Below are positions 48,734 to 59,249 of a stretch of DNA of 64,000 bases, one piece after another (position 1 is the stretch's first letter; the number at the start of each line of letters is the position of its first letter). The stretch covers positions 44,417,598-44,481,597 of the forward strand of contig NC_030385.2 in assembly GCF_001625215.2 (NCBI RefSeq). The letters are read 5' to 3'. Both the position numbers and the translations under genes were made by a program. This stretch comes from Daucus carota subsp. sativus (Eukaryota > Streptophyta > Magnoliopsida > Apiales > Apiaceae). The notes beneath the pieces were generated by a model. It ran no database searches, was not told the DNA's origin, and saw nothing but the letters and a program-made list of their open reading frames with translations.

Positions 48734-51031
48734 ATGGCTGCACAAATCCATTTCAATGTATGCATTCTCTTGATTACAATTTCACAGTTCATTTTCACTT
48801 CATTAGCTCATGGTACAGATTCTTACATTGTTCATATGGACTTATCAGCCATGCCAAAAGCCTATTCTGACCACCACAGCTGGTACTTGGCCACCCTTGC
48901 CTCAAGAACCGAGGAGTCGAAAATTAGCACAACCACAATTCCCTCATCCTCAAAAATTATTTATACCTACACTAATGCCATGCATGGTTTCAGTGCAGTT
49001 CTTTCTGATTCCGAGCTCGAATCCATCAAAAGCTCACCAGGGTATGTTTCTTCTTTTAGAGATGTTCCTGTGAAACTTGACACAACTCATACCTTCAAGT
49101 TTCTTGACCTCAACTCCAATTATGGTGCATGGCCGGAGTCTGATTATGGCAAAGATGTCATTATAGGCGTAATTGACACCGGGGTTTGGCCAGAGAGTAA
49201 GAGCTATGATGATTATGGCATGGCACCTATTCCATCCAAATGGAAGGGGACATGTGAAATTGGTACACAGTTTAATTCCTCTTTGTGCAACAAGAAGCTT
49301 ATTGGAGCGCGGTACTTTAGTAAAGGCTTGCTAGCAAGGCATCCTAATGCCACCATAGCAATGAATTCTGCTCGCGACACTGATGGACATGGCACTCACA
49401 CCTCCTCCACGGCTGCTGGAAACTATGTAGACAATGCATCATATTTCGGTTATGCCTATGGAACGGCTAGAGGCATGGCCCCAAATGCTCGAGTTGCCAT
49501 GTATAAGGCCTTGTTTGATGAAGGCTCTGCCTCTTCAGATATTTTGGCTGCAATAGACCAGGCAATAGAAGATGGCGTTGATGTCTTATCAATATCCTTG
49601 GGATTAGATGGTGTGGCTTTCTTTGAAGATCCCATTGCAATTTCGACGTTTGCAGCCCTTGAGAAGGGCATATTTGTTTCAACTTCTGCAGGCAATGAAG
49701 GGCCTTATCTAGAGACACTACATAACGGCACACCATGGGTTCTAACAGTTGCAGCTGGTTCAATTGACCGCGAATACCTTGCATACATAACCCTTGGAAA
49801 TGGAGCTGTAATAACAGGCCAAACACTCTACCCGGGGAACTCAACATCCGGCCAGGATTATAACATTCTTTTCAAGGGTGCATGTCACAATGACACAGAG
49901 CTTAAGGAGGCTGGGGAAAATATTGTACTGTGCCAATTTGAGAGTGGTGATGCACTCACTGAGCAAGTGTATGCTTGTGTAAGTGCAAATGTTTCTGCCG
50001 CTATTTTCATAACAAACAGCTCAGACTTGGGGCTCTTTCTTCAGACCTCTTTTCCAGCTCTCTTATTGAATCCACAAGATGGTGAAACAATATTGAATTA
50101 CGTCGACTCAAATGAGAAGGCAAAAGCTAGCTTTGAATATCAAAAAACTAGTTTGGGTACCAAACCAGCACCTAAAGTAGCTGCCTATAGCTCGAGAGGA
50201 CCATCGCCTAGTTGTCCATTTGTGTTGAAACCTGACATTCTGGGACCTGGTGACCTTGTTCTAGCTTCTTGGCCTAGCAATGTGGAAGCCGCTCGAGTTG
50301 GCTCAACTGAATATTTCAGTGACTTCAATCTGTTATCTGGTACCTCAATGTCATGTCCACATTTGGCAGGGCTTGCGGCGCTGCTCAAAGGAGCTCACCG
50401 CGACTGGAGCCCTGCAGCAATCCGGTCTGCAATGATGACCACAGCAGACTTTTTGGACAATACAAACAGCCCAATCCAAGATATTGGTTATAACCAACCA
50501 GCCACTCCTTTTGCCACTGGAGCTGGCCATGTCAATCCGAACAAGGCCTTGGATCCCGGGCTCATATACGATGTAAACGCATTAGATTACATAAATCTCT
50601 TATGTGCTCTGAATTACACCAGCAAGCAAATACAAACTGTTACAAGAACAGGTACAAACAACTGCTCCAGTCCCTCACTGGACCTCAATTACCCTTCTTT
50701 CATCGCCTTCTTCGACGCAAGTGATTCAGGTGTCCTGGCTCAGCAAGAATTTCAAAGGACTGTGACTAATGTTGGAGATGAAATATCAGTCTATGAAGCA
50801 AAAATTACCCCAATGGATGGCTTGGTAGTCAGAGCTGTCCCTGATAAATTGGTTTTTAAGGAAAAATACGACAAGCAAAGCTACAAATTGGTTGTACAAG
50901 GTCCGCGAAAGCTGAAAAGCAGCATCATTCATGGCTCTATCAGTTGGATCCAAGTTGGAGGTAAACATGTTGTCAGGAGTCCGATTTTGGTTACAAATCT
51001 CAGCTCCGATATTTTGCCAGGGGATGACTAA
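48734..51031 (+). CDS. Subtilisin-like serine protease, SBT1 (SBT1.9-like) class, intronless
   Basis: A second secreted subtilase of 765 residues, about 1.4 kb downstream of its paralogue and on the same strand. It has a signal peptide (ICILLITISQFIFTSLAHG-like, residues 1-26), an I9 propeptide (SYIVHMDLSAMPKAY), catalytic Asp148 (GVIDTGVWPES), His219 (DGHGTHTSS), Asn321 (STSAGNEGP) and Ser538 (GTSMSCPHLAG), an inserted PA domain and a C-terminal fibronectin-III-like domain (RTVTNVGDEISVYEA). There are many N-glycosylation sequons (NSS, NAT, NDT, NVS, NYT). The two proteins share long blocks (YGKDVIIGVIDTGVWPES; RDWSPAAIRSAMMTTA), so they arose by tandem duplication but have diverged clearly. 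The ATG is the first after a good TATA box. Confidence 0.94.
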   Translation: MAAQIHFNVCILLITISQFIFTSLAHGTDSYIVHMDLSAMPKAYSDHHSWYLATLASRTEESKISTTTIPSSSKIIYTYTNAMHGFSAVLSDSELESIKSSPGYVSSFRDVPVKLDTTHTFKFLDLNSNYGAWPESDYGKDVIIGVIDTGVWPESKSYDDYGMAPIPSKWKGTCEIGTQFNSSLCNKKLIGARYFSKGLLARHPNATIAMNSARDTDGHGTHTSSTAAGNYVDNASYFGYAYGTARGMAPNARVAMYKALFDEGSASSDILAAIDQAIEDGVDVLSISLGLDGVAFFEDPIAISTFAALEKGIFVSTSAGNEGPYLETLHNGTPWVLTVAAGSIDREYLAYITLGNGAVITGQTLYPGNSTSGQDYNILFKGACHNDTELKEAGENIVLCQFESGDALTEQVYACVSANVSAAIFITNSSDLGLFLQTSFPALLLNPQDGETILNYVDSNEKAKASFEYQKTSLGTKPAPKVAAYSSRGPSPSCPFVLKPDILGPGDLVLASWPSNVEAARVGSTEYFSDFNLLSGTSMSCPHLAGLAALLKGAHRDWSPAAIRSAMMTTADFLDNTNSPIQDIGYNQPATPFATGAGHVNPNKALDPGLIYDVNALDYINLLCALNYTSKQIQTVTRTGTNNCSSPSLDLNYPSFIAFFDASDSGVLAQQEFQRTVTNVGDEISVYEAKITPMDGLVVRAVPDKLVFKEKYDKQSYKLVVQGPRKLKSSIIHGSISWIQVGGKHVVRSPILVTNLSSDILPGDD

Positions 51032-51034
51032 CCT

Positions 51035-51920
51035 GTCTTTTGTACTTAATTTTTCATGTAATAGCCACAGTTACTAATCATATGAATAAACATCACACAA
51101 TGATTCCATTTGAGAACCTAACCTTTTATAGTACACGCATTTTTCTAAAATCACAATAGGATGAGTCATGAAGTGACGGAACTAGAAATTGAAATGACTC
51201 TTAATTCTGAAGTAATAATTTTTTACCTTTGAAACCAACGAATTTTTCTAGTTCAGTCTCAGTCAGTCTCCCTTGTTCCGCCAATGGAATGGAGTCACGA
51301 GTGTGTACTCGTTATTAATTTTTAGTGTAATTTAATATTAGGGGTTCTAACTTCGAAGTCAAGAAACTGTTGAACGTCAAGCTTTTCAAAACTCAATCAT
51401 ATAGAGAATCTTATGCATGTTATATTGAGCTCAAGTGTATTCGGGAAAAATATTTACTCATGTCATCAATGAAGATGATGTACAATCGTATTATTATATT
51501 CATTGATTATGGTTTCAGAAGGACAAAATCTGTAGGACATGCAGGTACAGCTTATCCCAGGGAAGTTGTCAATCTTGCAGAAGTTACACTATGATTTGTT
51601 TTTACATGATTGGAAGGCAAGTTCTCCTATAGCCCACATGAAGAATGGTCGCACTGAAAGTTTAATGAAAAGATATGCTGATCGAAGAAAATTTTAAACT
51701 GGATGAAAAAAGAATGCCTCAAGGGAGGGACACACAGACAGTACACGTGTTTTAATGGTATTTATAATATTTTGTTTGTTTAAATAAAATTTAATATCTA
51801 AAGTTTTATTTGGGAAAAAAATTAATCATATTTTATAGGAACATTAGTATGCGAATCGAATAATGAATTTTTTTTATAAAAATGAAGGCAATGGGAGAAG
51901 TATTTATTTAATTAATTTCA
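51035..51920. other. Downstream of the subtilase pair
   Basis: Trailer and intergenic DNA. A 74-codon frame at 51,370-51,594 has no recognisable feature. Confidence 0.5.
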
Positions 51921-52462
51921 ACAAAATCATTGATTTTCCCAAAGACTCTCTCCCTCTCAAACCCTAGCCTCCATCAAAAGTTTTCGAGGGGGCTTCCATC
52001 GGTTTTTACCGGTGGAAAGCCCCGATTTCTTGTTTCGTTTTGTTTTTCTTTTAATAAGTCCCCAATTTATTTGGGTTTTGTTAGTCTCTCCTTCTTGTGA
52101 ACACAAGAGTTGGTTTTGGTTTTTGTTTTTGTGTGTTTTGATGTTCTTCATGATCGAGGTTATAGATCGGCATGATTTTTTTGAGTTTGATTCAGATTTG
52201 AAGGTTATTATGGAATCGCATCTATGGTCGATTGTTCAGAACACTCAGGTGAAAGCCAATCAGGTGAAAGCCAGTCAGGTGAAAACGGGTACATATATTC
52301 AGATCATCTTCAAATCGCTTAGTTGTCTCTTCAAGAAAGAAGGATTCAACAGCGATATAATATAGCGTCCAATTTCGATTATATTTGTAGATGCCGTATG
52401 GCTTTTGATGAATGAATTATTCCTTTTTATCAAAAACAAAACAAAACAAAATCATTGATTTT
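51921..52462 (+). mobile_element. Non-LTR retroposon with 17-bp target-site duplication
   Basis: An insert of about 509 bases (51,938-52,446) is bracketed by identical copies of acaaaatcattgatttt (51,921-51,937 and 52,446-52,462) and ends in an (A4-5C)n tail. These are the hallmarks of reverse-transcribed insertion by LINE machinery. The 5' part is CT-rich (actctctccctctcaaaccc), followed by a strong hairpin at about 51,988-52,023, and the 3' part ends with gaatgaattattccttttt, resembling plant LINE 3' ends. A frame of 117 codons (52,012-52,365) inside shows no family motif. It may be an internally deleted LINE, a SINE-like element, or a retrocopy of an unidentified transcript. Confidence 0.8.
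52243..52284 (+). repeat. 15-bp tandem repeat inside the retroposon
   Basis: Three copies of a unit like caggtgaaagccaat follow one another, in phase with the open frame around them (QVKAN, QVKAS, QVKT). Confidence 0.8.
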
Positions 52463-53860
52463 ATTATAAAATCTCCATGATTCAATGATTCATGAGAGTA
52501 ATATGATCAGACGGACAGTCTTTCTGCAAATCTGAAATACTGCATCGCTTCGATTTTTTTTATATAAATACGTTTGAAGAACATGAAATCTGATTCCACG
52601 GATTCAAACTGTCAAAGGCTGATGTGATGCTCTCTTCAAATTATAAAGATATCGGTGCAATTATTGTGATGATAACATAAGTCGATGGTCTTACTTAATA
52701 TATTTGAGTTTGTTATACGGCACTGAGATTCATCCATATTTCAGTAGTCTATGGAGCATCTGAGTTCGATTATCTACCCTAGAATCAAGCAAGGATGTGC
52801 ATTACAATTGACTCGTTATGTCATTTATGATGATTACATGTCCGTTGATCCGTTCTATATGTAAGTATAATAAATGTTTTCCCGAGGAGCTGAAGGAAAA
52901 TGTTTCATCCACAAAATTTGGTATTAAATCTTTTACAAAATAATTAATTTGAATTGGTTTTGCTTAAAATGAACTCCAGTAATAAATAATAGTAATTAAA
53001 ATATGTCACCTCAATTATAATTTTTTTAATAATAGTTAAAATATGTCACCTCAATTATAGTTTTGTACATGTAGTACTACTCATTCAAAAACCGAGAATA
53101 ACAAAAAAGAGAGAGTCCGAATTCGAAATCTCTGGCAGAAGTTACTACATAAATTTTTCGTTACTAATGTTGGTGTGATTACAGCCGCTGATTGGAATAC
53201 AGAGTCAAATACATCGTGCTTGGCATCTCAAAAGCTGGAATCTGAGGTTTATGAATCTGAACTTTCCTTCATCTTGTTGCAATCACCGAGCATAATATAT
53301 GACTTTGTAAGTATGTTGGCCACTTTGATATTCCGTGCGAGATGGGGAATTATAACAGGCTACGAAAAGTTGTGATGTAATTAATGATACGGAGTAGCTG
53401 ACAGTAAAACAAGAAGAAATCTGTGGAAGTTTAATTATAGATTAGGGTCGGGAAAGCTAGGGTTTGATTCTCGAATCAGTTGAAATATGTGATCGAGTTA
53501 GGTCTCTCCCTGCATTTTGGAACACAAAATTTTAGATGAATTGTTTATTTAATATGATATCAGAGCTCGATTTAATACTCCTGACAGTAAGTATAAGAGG
53601 GGCATGTGGTGTGGGGAGTGTGGTGGGGTGGTTAAAGAAACGAGTGTTTTTCCTCTTGTGAAATGGACAGTAACGAATAAAGATAAAAAATGAGGGGGAA
53701 TGACAATAACAGCACTTTGCCTCACATGGGAAGAAAAGGTGGCAGAAGCATGGAGTAGAAGTTAAATAAGAACCAGAATCATACACACACACAAAGGAGA
53801 TGGGGACTCAACTGAAGTGTTCGACTGCAAGTGCACTTGCTTTCCATTAACAGATCGATA
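52463..53860. other. AT-rich intergenic region
   Basis: No gene was recognised. A direct duplicate of 'taaaatatgtcacctcaatta' lies at about 52,997 and 53,037. The frame at 53,175-53,375 lacks motifs. Confidence 0.45.
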
Positions 53861-53865
53861 CTTCA

Positions 53866-54009
53866 ATCATAGATTTTTGAGAACTTAGATATCAAGATAT
53901 ATGCCGACGAGACTACAAAGGCCCTATTTGGGGATTAATCATAGATTTTTGAGAACTTAGATATCAAGATATATGCCGACGAGACTACAAAGGTCTTGTT
54001 TGGGGATTA
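53866..54009. repeat. Two-copy 72-bp tandem duplication
   Basis: Unit 1 begins at 53,866 (atcatagatttttgag) and unit 2 at 53,938; each ends tttggggatta. The copies differ at about three positions near the end. The second copy continues straight into DNA rich in the word 'ggggattagctg/agcggattgaatta'. Confidence 0.9.
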
Positions 54010-54219
54010 GCTGTTAGCGGATTGAATTAGATGTTTTGACCTGGGGATTGATGTTTTGACTAGCGGATTGAATTAACTGTTTCTCGTAAAACTGTTTGGT
54101 TAATAACTGATTGATTAGCTTTTTCTGACACAAATCAAAACCTCTAACCTAAAAAGCTCCTCAAAATAGCTTTTTCAAAATTAGTTTTTTGTGTCGAAAC
54201 TTCTATTTCAATCTGCTAA

Positions 54220-54532
54220 GAGCATCTCCAAAGGTGTTATGTATAGTTGTTAGTTATAATATAATATATAGATAATAATCTAAAATTATAGCTAATGGGT
54301 TCTATGTTAACTCCAATGGTGTTATGTATAATCATATTATCTAAAATTATGCATAATTCATTTAGAGATCTTCCAAATCTAACTACCCCAATTTTAGTTA
54401 TCCATATTTTTTGCTAAGGGGTAATGGTTGGAGTATTTCACATTTTACATATCCTCTAAACATGCCAACTAGATGACACATAGATGCCAAATGGATGATA
54501 TAGCTAACAGGTCTCTACCCTTGGAGATGCTC
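54220..54532. mobile_element. Tourist-like (PIF/Harbinger) MITE
   Basis: The ends are gagcatctccaaagg and cccttggagatgctc (inverted), with TAA on both sides (54,217-54,219 and 54,533-54,535). The element is 313 bases and shares a tttttgctaaggggtaa block with the element at 32,979-33,346, so both belong to one family. Confidence 0.85.
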
Positions 54533-54539
54533 TAACTAC

Positions 54540-55560
54540 CAAACACTTATATTAGCAGATTGTAGTGGTTAAATCTCTAAAACACTCCAAACTTCTAATT
54601 TTATCCTAAACCTCTAACTTCCAAATATGGCCAAAATATTCTAAGCTATTCGAGTTATTCGGTCAACGAAGAATATACCAACAGTGTCACAGTGTGCTTT
54701 CGAGTAAAGAGAGGAAGAAAACAGAAAACATATATTAGAAAATTCTAAAATTCCCACCAAAAAGAGGTTAAAAATATATTTTCACGAGATTAAAATCTGT
54801 AAACATATACGGGGGCTGTTTGCCCTAACATAAAATAAAAGAAGTGATTATAATTAATAAATAAAAAGTTAATTATAATTGAGAAGATCTTTATTTTATA
54901 TTTATCGATAAAGTACTAAAAAAATTTAAGATTTTTAATTTTTCATATTCTGACTTATAGATCACAAACTGACTTATAAATTTGTTACACACGATATTAA
55001 TAAACTGTTTTTTACTTAACAAAACTATGTCCAGAAATGACAATAACTTTGTTCTTTGTAGATGATCACAAATTTAACATTTATAATTGAATTTCGGTTT
55101 ATTACCGGTGACTTCTTTTTAAAATTAAACATCATTTTTCTCAAACAAATCGATTTCATGCTTAAAATAATATCATGTTGCCCGTGTTTCGCAAGAAGTG
55201 AATATATCTTCAGTTGTCATATTTGGGCCTTGTATTCACTTTATGACTCTGCATACTTGTATCCACTCAGATTTGCTTAATTCGCAGGAAGTAATGATTG
55301 GGCCTTGCTAGTTGCTACACAAAAATATTCGCAAACAACGATTGATAAGAATTTTTTGGTTGCAAATGTTCATTTCAATGATTAAAGGCTAAATTGGCCA
55401 TTAGCAACACTAAAAATGTTAATGATTGAATGGAAAATAGAAGCTCTCCGAAGCTTCGTCTGTGCATAACAGGCGAGCTCATAGCTGTTTTTGATTTATT
55501 GGAATGCATCTAAATTTCACTGTATTTGAATAACCAGCTGGTCTTGTGGAATTGAAATAA
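54540..55560. other. Intergenic region
   Basis: No gene was recognised; frames are short and without motifs. Confidence 0.45.
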
Positions 55561-55563
55561 CTG

Positions 55564-55815
55564 CTTCCTCCGTCCCTTTTTAGTTAGACATTTAGTTTTG
55601 TGCCGGTCAAACTGATTAAAGTTTGACTAAAATTTATTAATATTTTATCAATTGAAAAAATAAAAAAAAATATTGGAAATAATTTTTAATTTATTTTAAG
55701 ATTTAATTTTTAGTTTTTTAAAATAATGAAAAAATGACTTGTAATCTTCGATCAAAACTTAGTCAATTTGAAAAACAAAACTAAAAACGTGACAACTAAA
55801 AAAAGACGGAGGGTG
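55564..55815. mobile_element. Stowaway-like (Tc1/mariner) MITE
   Basis: The left end cttcctccgtcccttttta and right end aaaaagacggagggtgta form the well-known Stowaway terminal repeat (consensus ctccctccgtccc). The subterminal words gtcaaactgattaaagtttg and aaaacttagtcaatttg are also inverted. Length is about 250 bases and the element is non-coding. The TA target duplication is not unambiguous. Confidence 0.75.
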
Positions 55816-55819
55816 TACA

Positions 55820-56820
55820 ATTCTAATGATGCAGCAATGGCCATCCTATCCACCATGTACAGGAGACGATCAAACCGAAAAAAGTGAAAAGCTAGCTTTA
55901 ATTTCAGCTCAATTTCTATTCAACCTATTGCCCAAATGTGAAATTATATTCAATAGATGCCGTCAAAGACTCGAACAATTCCTACTTCATTCGTACAGGA
56001 TCTTCTGTAATCATTTCACCAAGCAAATATTATCGTACCAATACACGGAGTTGAGAAACGTTGCTTATGCCTTATAGTTGAGACTTGAGAGGTATTATAA
56101 TCGACGACTAAAGCGTATCAAAGTCATTTTATCACTATAACGGAGTTCTGCCATAAAAGGAAAGTTTTGAAACGAGTTTTAAAGTAAGCTCTACGTATTT
56201 TCAAAAAAAAGAAAAGAAAAAGTAAGTTCTACGTTTTTAAGATGAAAGATTAGTTAATTTAAATAGAACAATGTTATAGTATCTAAAATATATTTCAATT
56301 CTTTTTCAAAATACATATTTTAATTTATGTTACTCCCTCCTACCTATTTTAACAGTGCACTTTGCACAAATAGCGATATAAAAATGTTAAATGTGATATG
56401 TTGTTATCATTCTTATGCACTGGTTATACAAAAATAGTATTAAGTTTTCATTCATTTTGTTAAAAGTTAATATACATTGCATCGTAAATCATGAAAATTA
56501 TGTGGGCTAATAAATATTAACATTGAAATTTATATAAAATTTGTATTCTCTTTGGTTCATGACGTTTGACTTTTTACACGTTATATAGGCGAAGCTTAAA
56601 TAAATTACATGAACATATTTCTTAGGACAATAATGTAACGAACCACTACTTCGTTGTTGTTTGAATAAATTTTTATTTCAATGACATATTATTTCCCAAC
56701 CAATACATTATTTACTCAGCACAAAATAAAATTAAGAAAAAGAAACCACATTTCCTTTTTTTTTTTCCTTCTTACACGAGCTGTATTCACTTTCATCTCT
56801 TTCGAACAATAACAACAGGC
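55820..56820. other. Upstream region of the LEA-2 gene
   Basis: No other gene was seen. A 'ctccctcctacctattttaac' word at about 56,334 suggests one end of a second, decayed Stowaway-like element. A TATA-like gcataaaaac lies near 56,823, about 65 bases before the ATG. Confidence 0.4.
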
Positions 56821-56889
56821 TGTGCATAAAAACACAACCCATTAACCCAAAACACTTCATCACTCTCCACCCAAAGCAAACCCCCCAAA

Positions 56890-59246
56890 ATGCACACCAA
56901 AACCGACTCCGAGGCCACCAGCCTCTCCCCCTCCTCCCCCACCCACTCCCCCCGCCGCCCCGTCTACTACGTCCAAAGCCCCTCCCGCGACTCCCACGAC
57001 GGCGAAAAAACCGCCACCTCCTTCCACTCCACCCCCACCGCCTCCCCTCCCCACTCCCACTCCTCCGTCGGCCACCACTCCCGCGACTCCTCCTCCACCC
57101 GCTTCTCCGGCTCTCTCAAACCCGGATCCGCGAAAATCCCGCCCTCTGCAAAACCCGGCCACAAACAAATCGCGGTCATCGATGAAGAAAATTATTATGA
57201 ACACGAGAAGACTAGTAAAGGCGTGCCCAGACGCTGTTACTTTGTTATATTTCTGTTGGGCTTCTTGGTTCTCTTCGGGTTGTTTTCGCTGATTTTGTGG
57301 GGCGTTAGTAAACCGCAGAAGCCTGAGATTACTGTTAAGGTTAGGCTGGTGAATTGAATTTGCAATATTTTGTGGGAATGTGAATGTGTGATTACAATTG
57401 TTGTGGTTTTGGTTTGTAGAGTATAAAGATGGAGACGTTTGTGATCCAAGCGGGCTCCGATGGTACTGGAGTGGCTACTGATATGGTGACTATGAATTCG
57501 ACTGTGAAGCTTGTTTTCAGGAACACTGCTTCGTTTTTCGGTGTTCATGTTGCTTCGACTCCGGTTGATCTGTCTTATTCTCAAATTACTCTGGCTTCCG
57601 GAGCTGTAAGTTTTGCCCAATTATTGATTCTGCATAATTATATGAATTTTCAATTAATAATTTGCTTGTTTGTAATGCACTAGTACTAACTTACTCGGAT
57701 GCATTTAGTAGTAAATATATGAACGTGAGTATTACTACAAGTAGGGGTGATCGCGGTGCGGGCGGTGCGGTTTTTGGCTAAAACCGCAAACCAAACCGTG
57801 TGTGCGGTTTTGTCAATTTCTCAAACCGCAACCGCACCGCAAAGTATTAAAACCACGTAAACCGCACCACAAAAAGGCGGTGCGGTTGCGGTGCGGTTTA
57901 TGCGGTTTATACATTTAAAATAGTCCTTTAAAATCAAATTATAAAATTTGTTAATAATTAAATATTCTTTGGGGAGAATAAAATATAAATGATGAAAAAA
58001 AAAGTCACGAATTGGCTTAAATTGAACTACTGCATTTAAACAAATTTGCAAGCAAAGAATAAGTACAAATTACAAAAACATGCCAGAGGCACTGGCCAAC
58101 ACAAGAGGCACTGGCCTTCTGCTTGCATGTGTTGTAGTAATATATAAACATAGTTCACGAAATGTAATATGTCTTAAGAAAGATAGTGTTAAATAATGGT
58201 ATTCTAATTTAGACATGAGTTTTTTTTTTAAAATTAATTTAGAAATGAGCTTGATAGTTAATGTAGAGTTGTCAAATACATATATCTATAATATATATTA
58301 TTAATAATATATTTTTTAGATAATATATTAAATGCGGTGCGGTGCGGTTTGAACCGCATTTTATAAAAGTAAAACCGCAATCCGCACCGCACCTTGCGGT
58401 TTGACATCAAACCGCACCCGCACCACAAAATTTAAAAACCACGTATCGCGGTGTGGCTTGGTGCGGTGCGGGCGGTTTTTGCGGTTTATGCGGTTTGATG
58501 ATCACCCCTAACTACAAGACTCCAAACCTCTGAGCTCAATTTTAGCTATACTCTTAGTATTGACATGTCTTTCTTAAATATTGTGAAACTAGTAGGTTGC
58601 GACTCAATTTAGTTGACTTGACTCATTCCACATTCCACATTCCAATTGAGCTGAATAAGTTGTGAGTTCGAATATATGATCAAACCAAACCTCTGTGTGA
58701 CACGGGAAAGTGGAAATGTTACTTAGAATTAGAAATTAAATCCATAGTAGGTATGAATTTGAGTAGAATACGATTGAATCTTAGTAGGTGTGGTAAGAAT
58801 TAAGATTGGTATGAGAGGGGAAGGACGGTGAGGTCCTGCACTGTCCTTTGTTGTGGTTCCGCAAATTTTGTTTGGAAACTTTACTCTCCTAAACCATATC
58901 ATTAGCGTTGTTCAACAGTTTGACCTAGTGCAATTTTTTGAATTTTTTGGTGGCGCAGATTAAGAAGTTCTATCAATCAAGGAAGAGTCAGAGAACGTTG
59001 GCAATATCAGTGAATGGAAACAGGATACCATTGTACGGCAGTGGAGCAAACTTAAGCAGCAACACCACAGGAAGTCCGACCCTGCCTGTGGCGCTAAAGT
59101 TAAACATGATAGTGAAATCAAAAGGTTCTGTTCTGGGAAAATTGGTGAAACCAAAATTCAAGAAGAAAATCGAGTGTTCAGTTGTGTATGATCCAAAAAA
59201 ACATAGCGCGCCCATCTCACTCAAGAACTCCTGTACGTATAAGTAA
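56890..59246 (+). CDS. LEA-2 / NHL-like single-pass membrane protein, three exons
   Basis: A plant membrane protein of the LEA-2 (NDR1/HIN1-like) fold, similar to Arabidopsis At1g45688/At5g42860; its molecular role is unknown. Exons: 56890-57339, 57420-57605, 58959-59246, GT-AG and phase 0, giving 307 residues. The N-terminal 100 residues are cytosolic and Ser/Pro/His-rich, with the conserved block RRPVYYVQSPSRDSHDGEKT and a basic stop-transfer motif (GVPRRC). One membrane helix follows (YFVIFLLGFLVLFGLFSLIL, about 119-142), then the LEA-2 beta-sandwich with TMNSTVKLVFRNTASFFGVH, KKFYQSRKSQRT and VLGKLVKPKFKKKIEC. Exon 1 is strikingly C-rich (Ser/Pro codons ending in C), unlike the rest of the gene. 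The protein is slightly shorter than Arabidopsis homologues because the Pro-rich loop is reduced. A hAT element lies in intron 2. Confidence 0.92.
57734..58518. mobile_element. Non-autonomous hAT element with 8-bp target duplication
   Basis: Element 57,742-58,510 (769 bases) starts taggggtgatcgcggtgcgg and ends gcggtttgatgatcaccccta; the outer 11-12 bases are inverted repeats. It is flanked by identical actacaag copies (57,734-57,741; 58,511-58,518), the 8-base duplication typical of hAT. Subterminal regions are packed with direct and inverted gcggtgcggtttgcggtt words, likely transposase-binding repeats. It carries no coding sequence and sits in intron 2 of the LEA-2 gene. Confidence 0.9.
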
Positions 59247-59249
59247 GAT

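Noticed and set aside
52012-52365. 117-codon hydrophobic frame as a host gene
   Set aside because: It lies wholly inside an insertion bounded by a target-site duplication and an A-rich tail, so it is part of a retroposon.
56860-57204. Gly/Val-rich open frame of 114 codons on the minus strand
   Set aside because: It is the complement of the C-rich, Ser/Pro-rich first exon of the LEA-2 gene and has no independent support.
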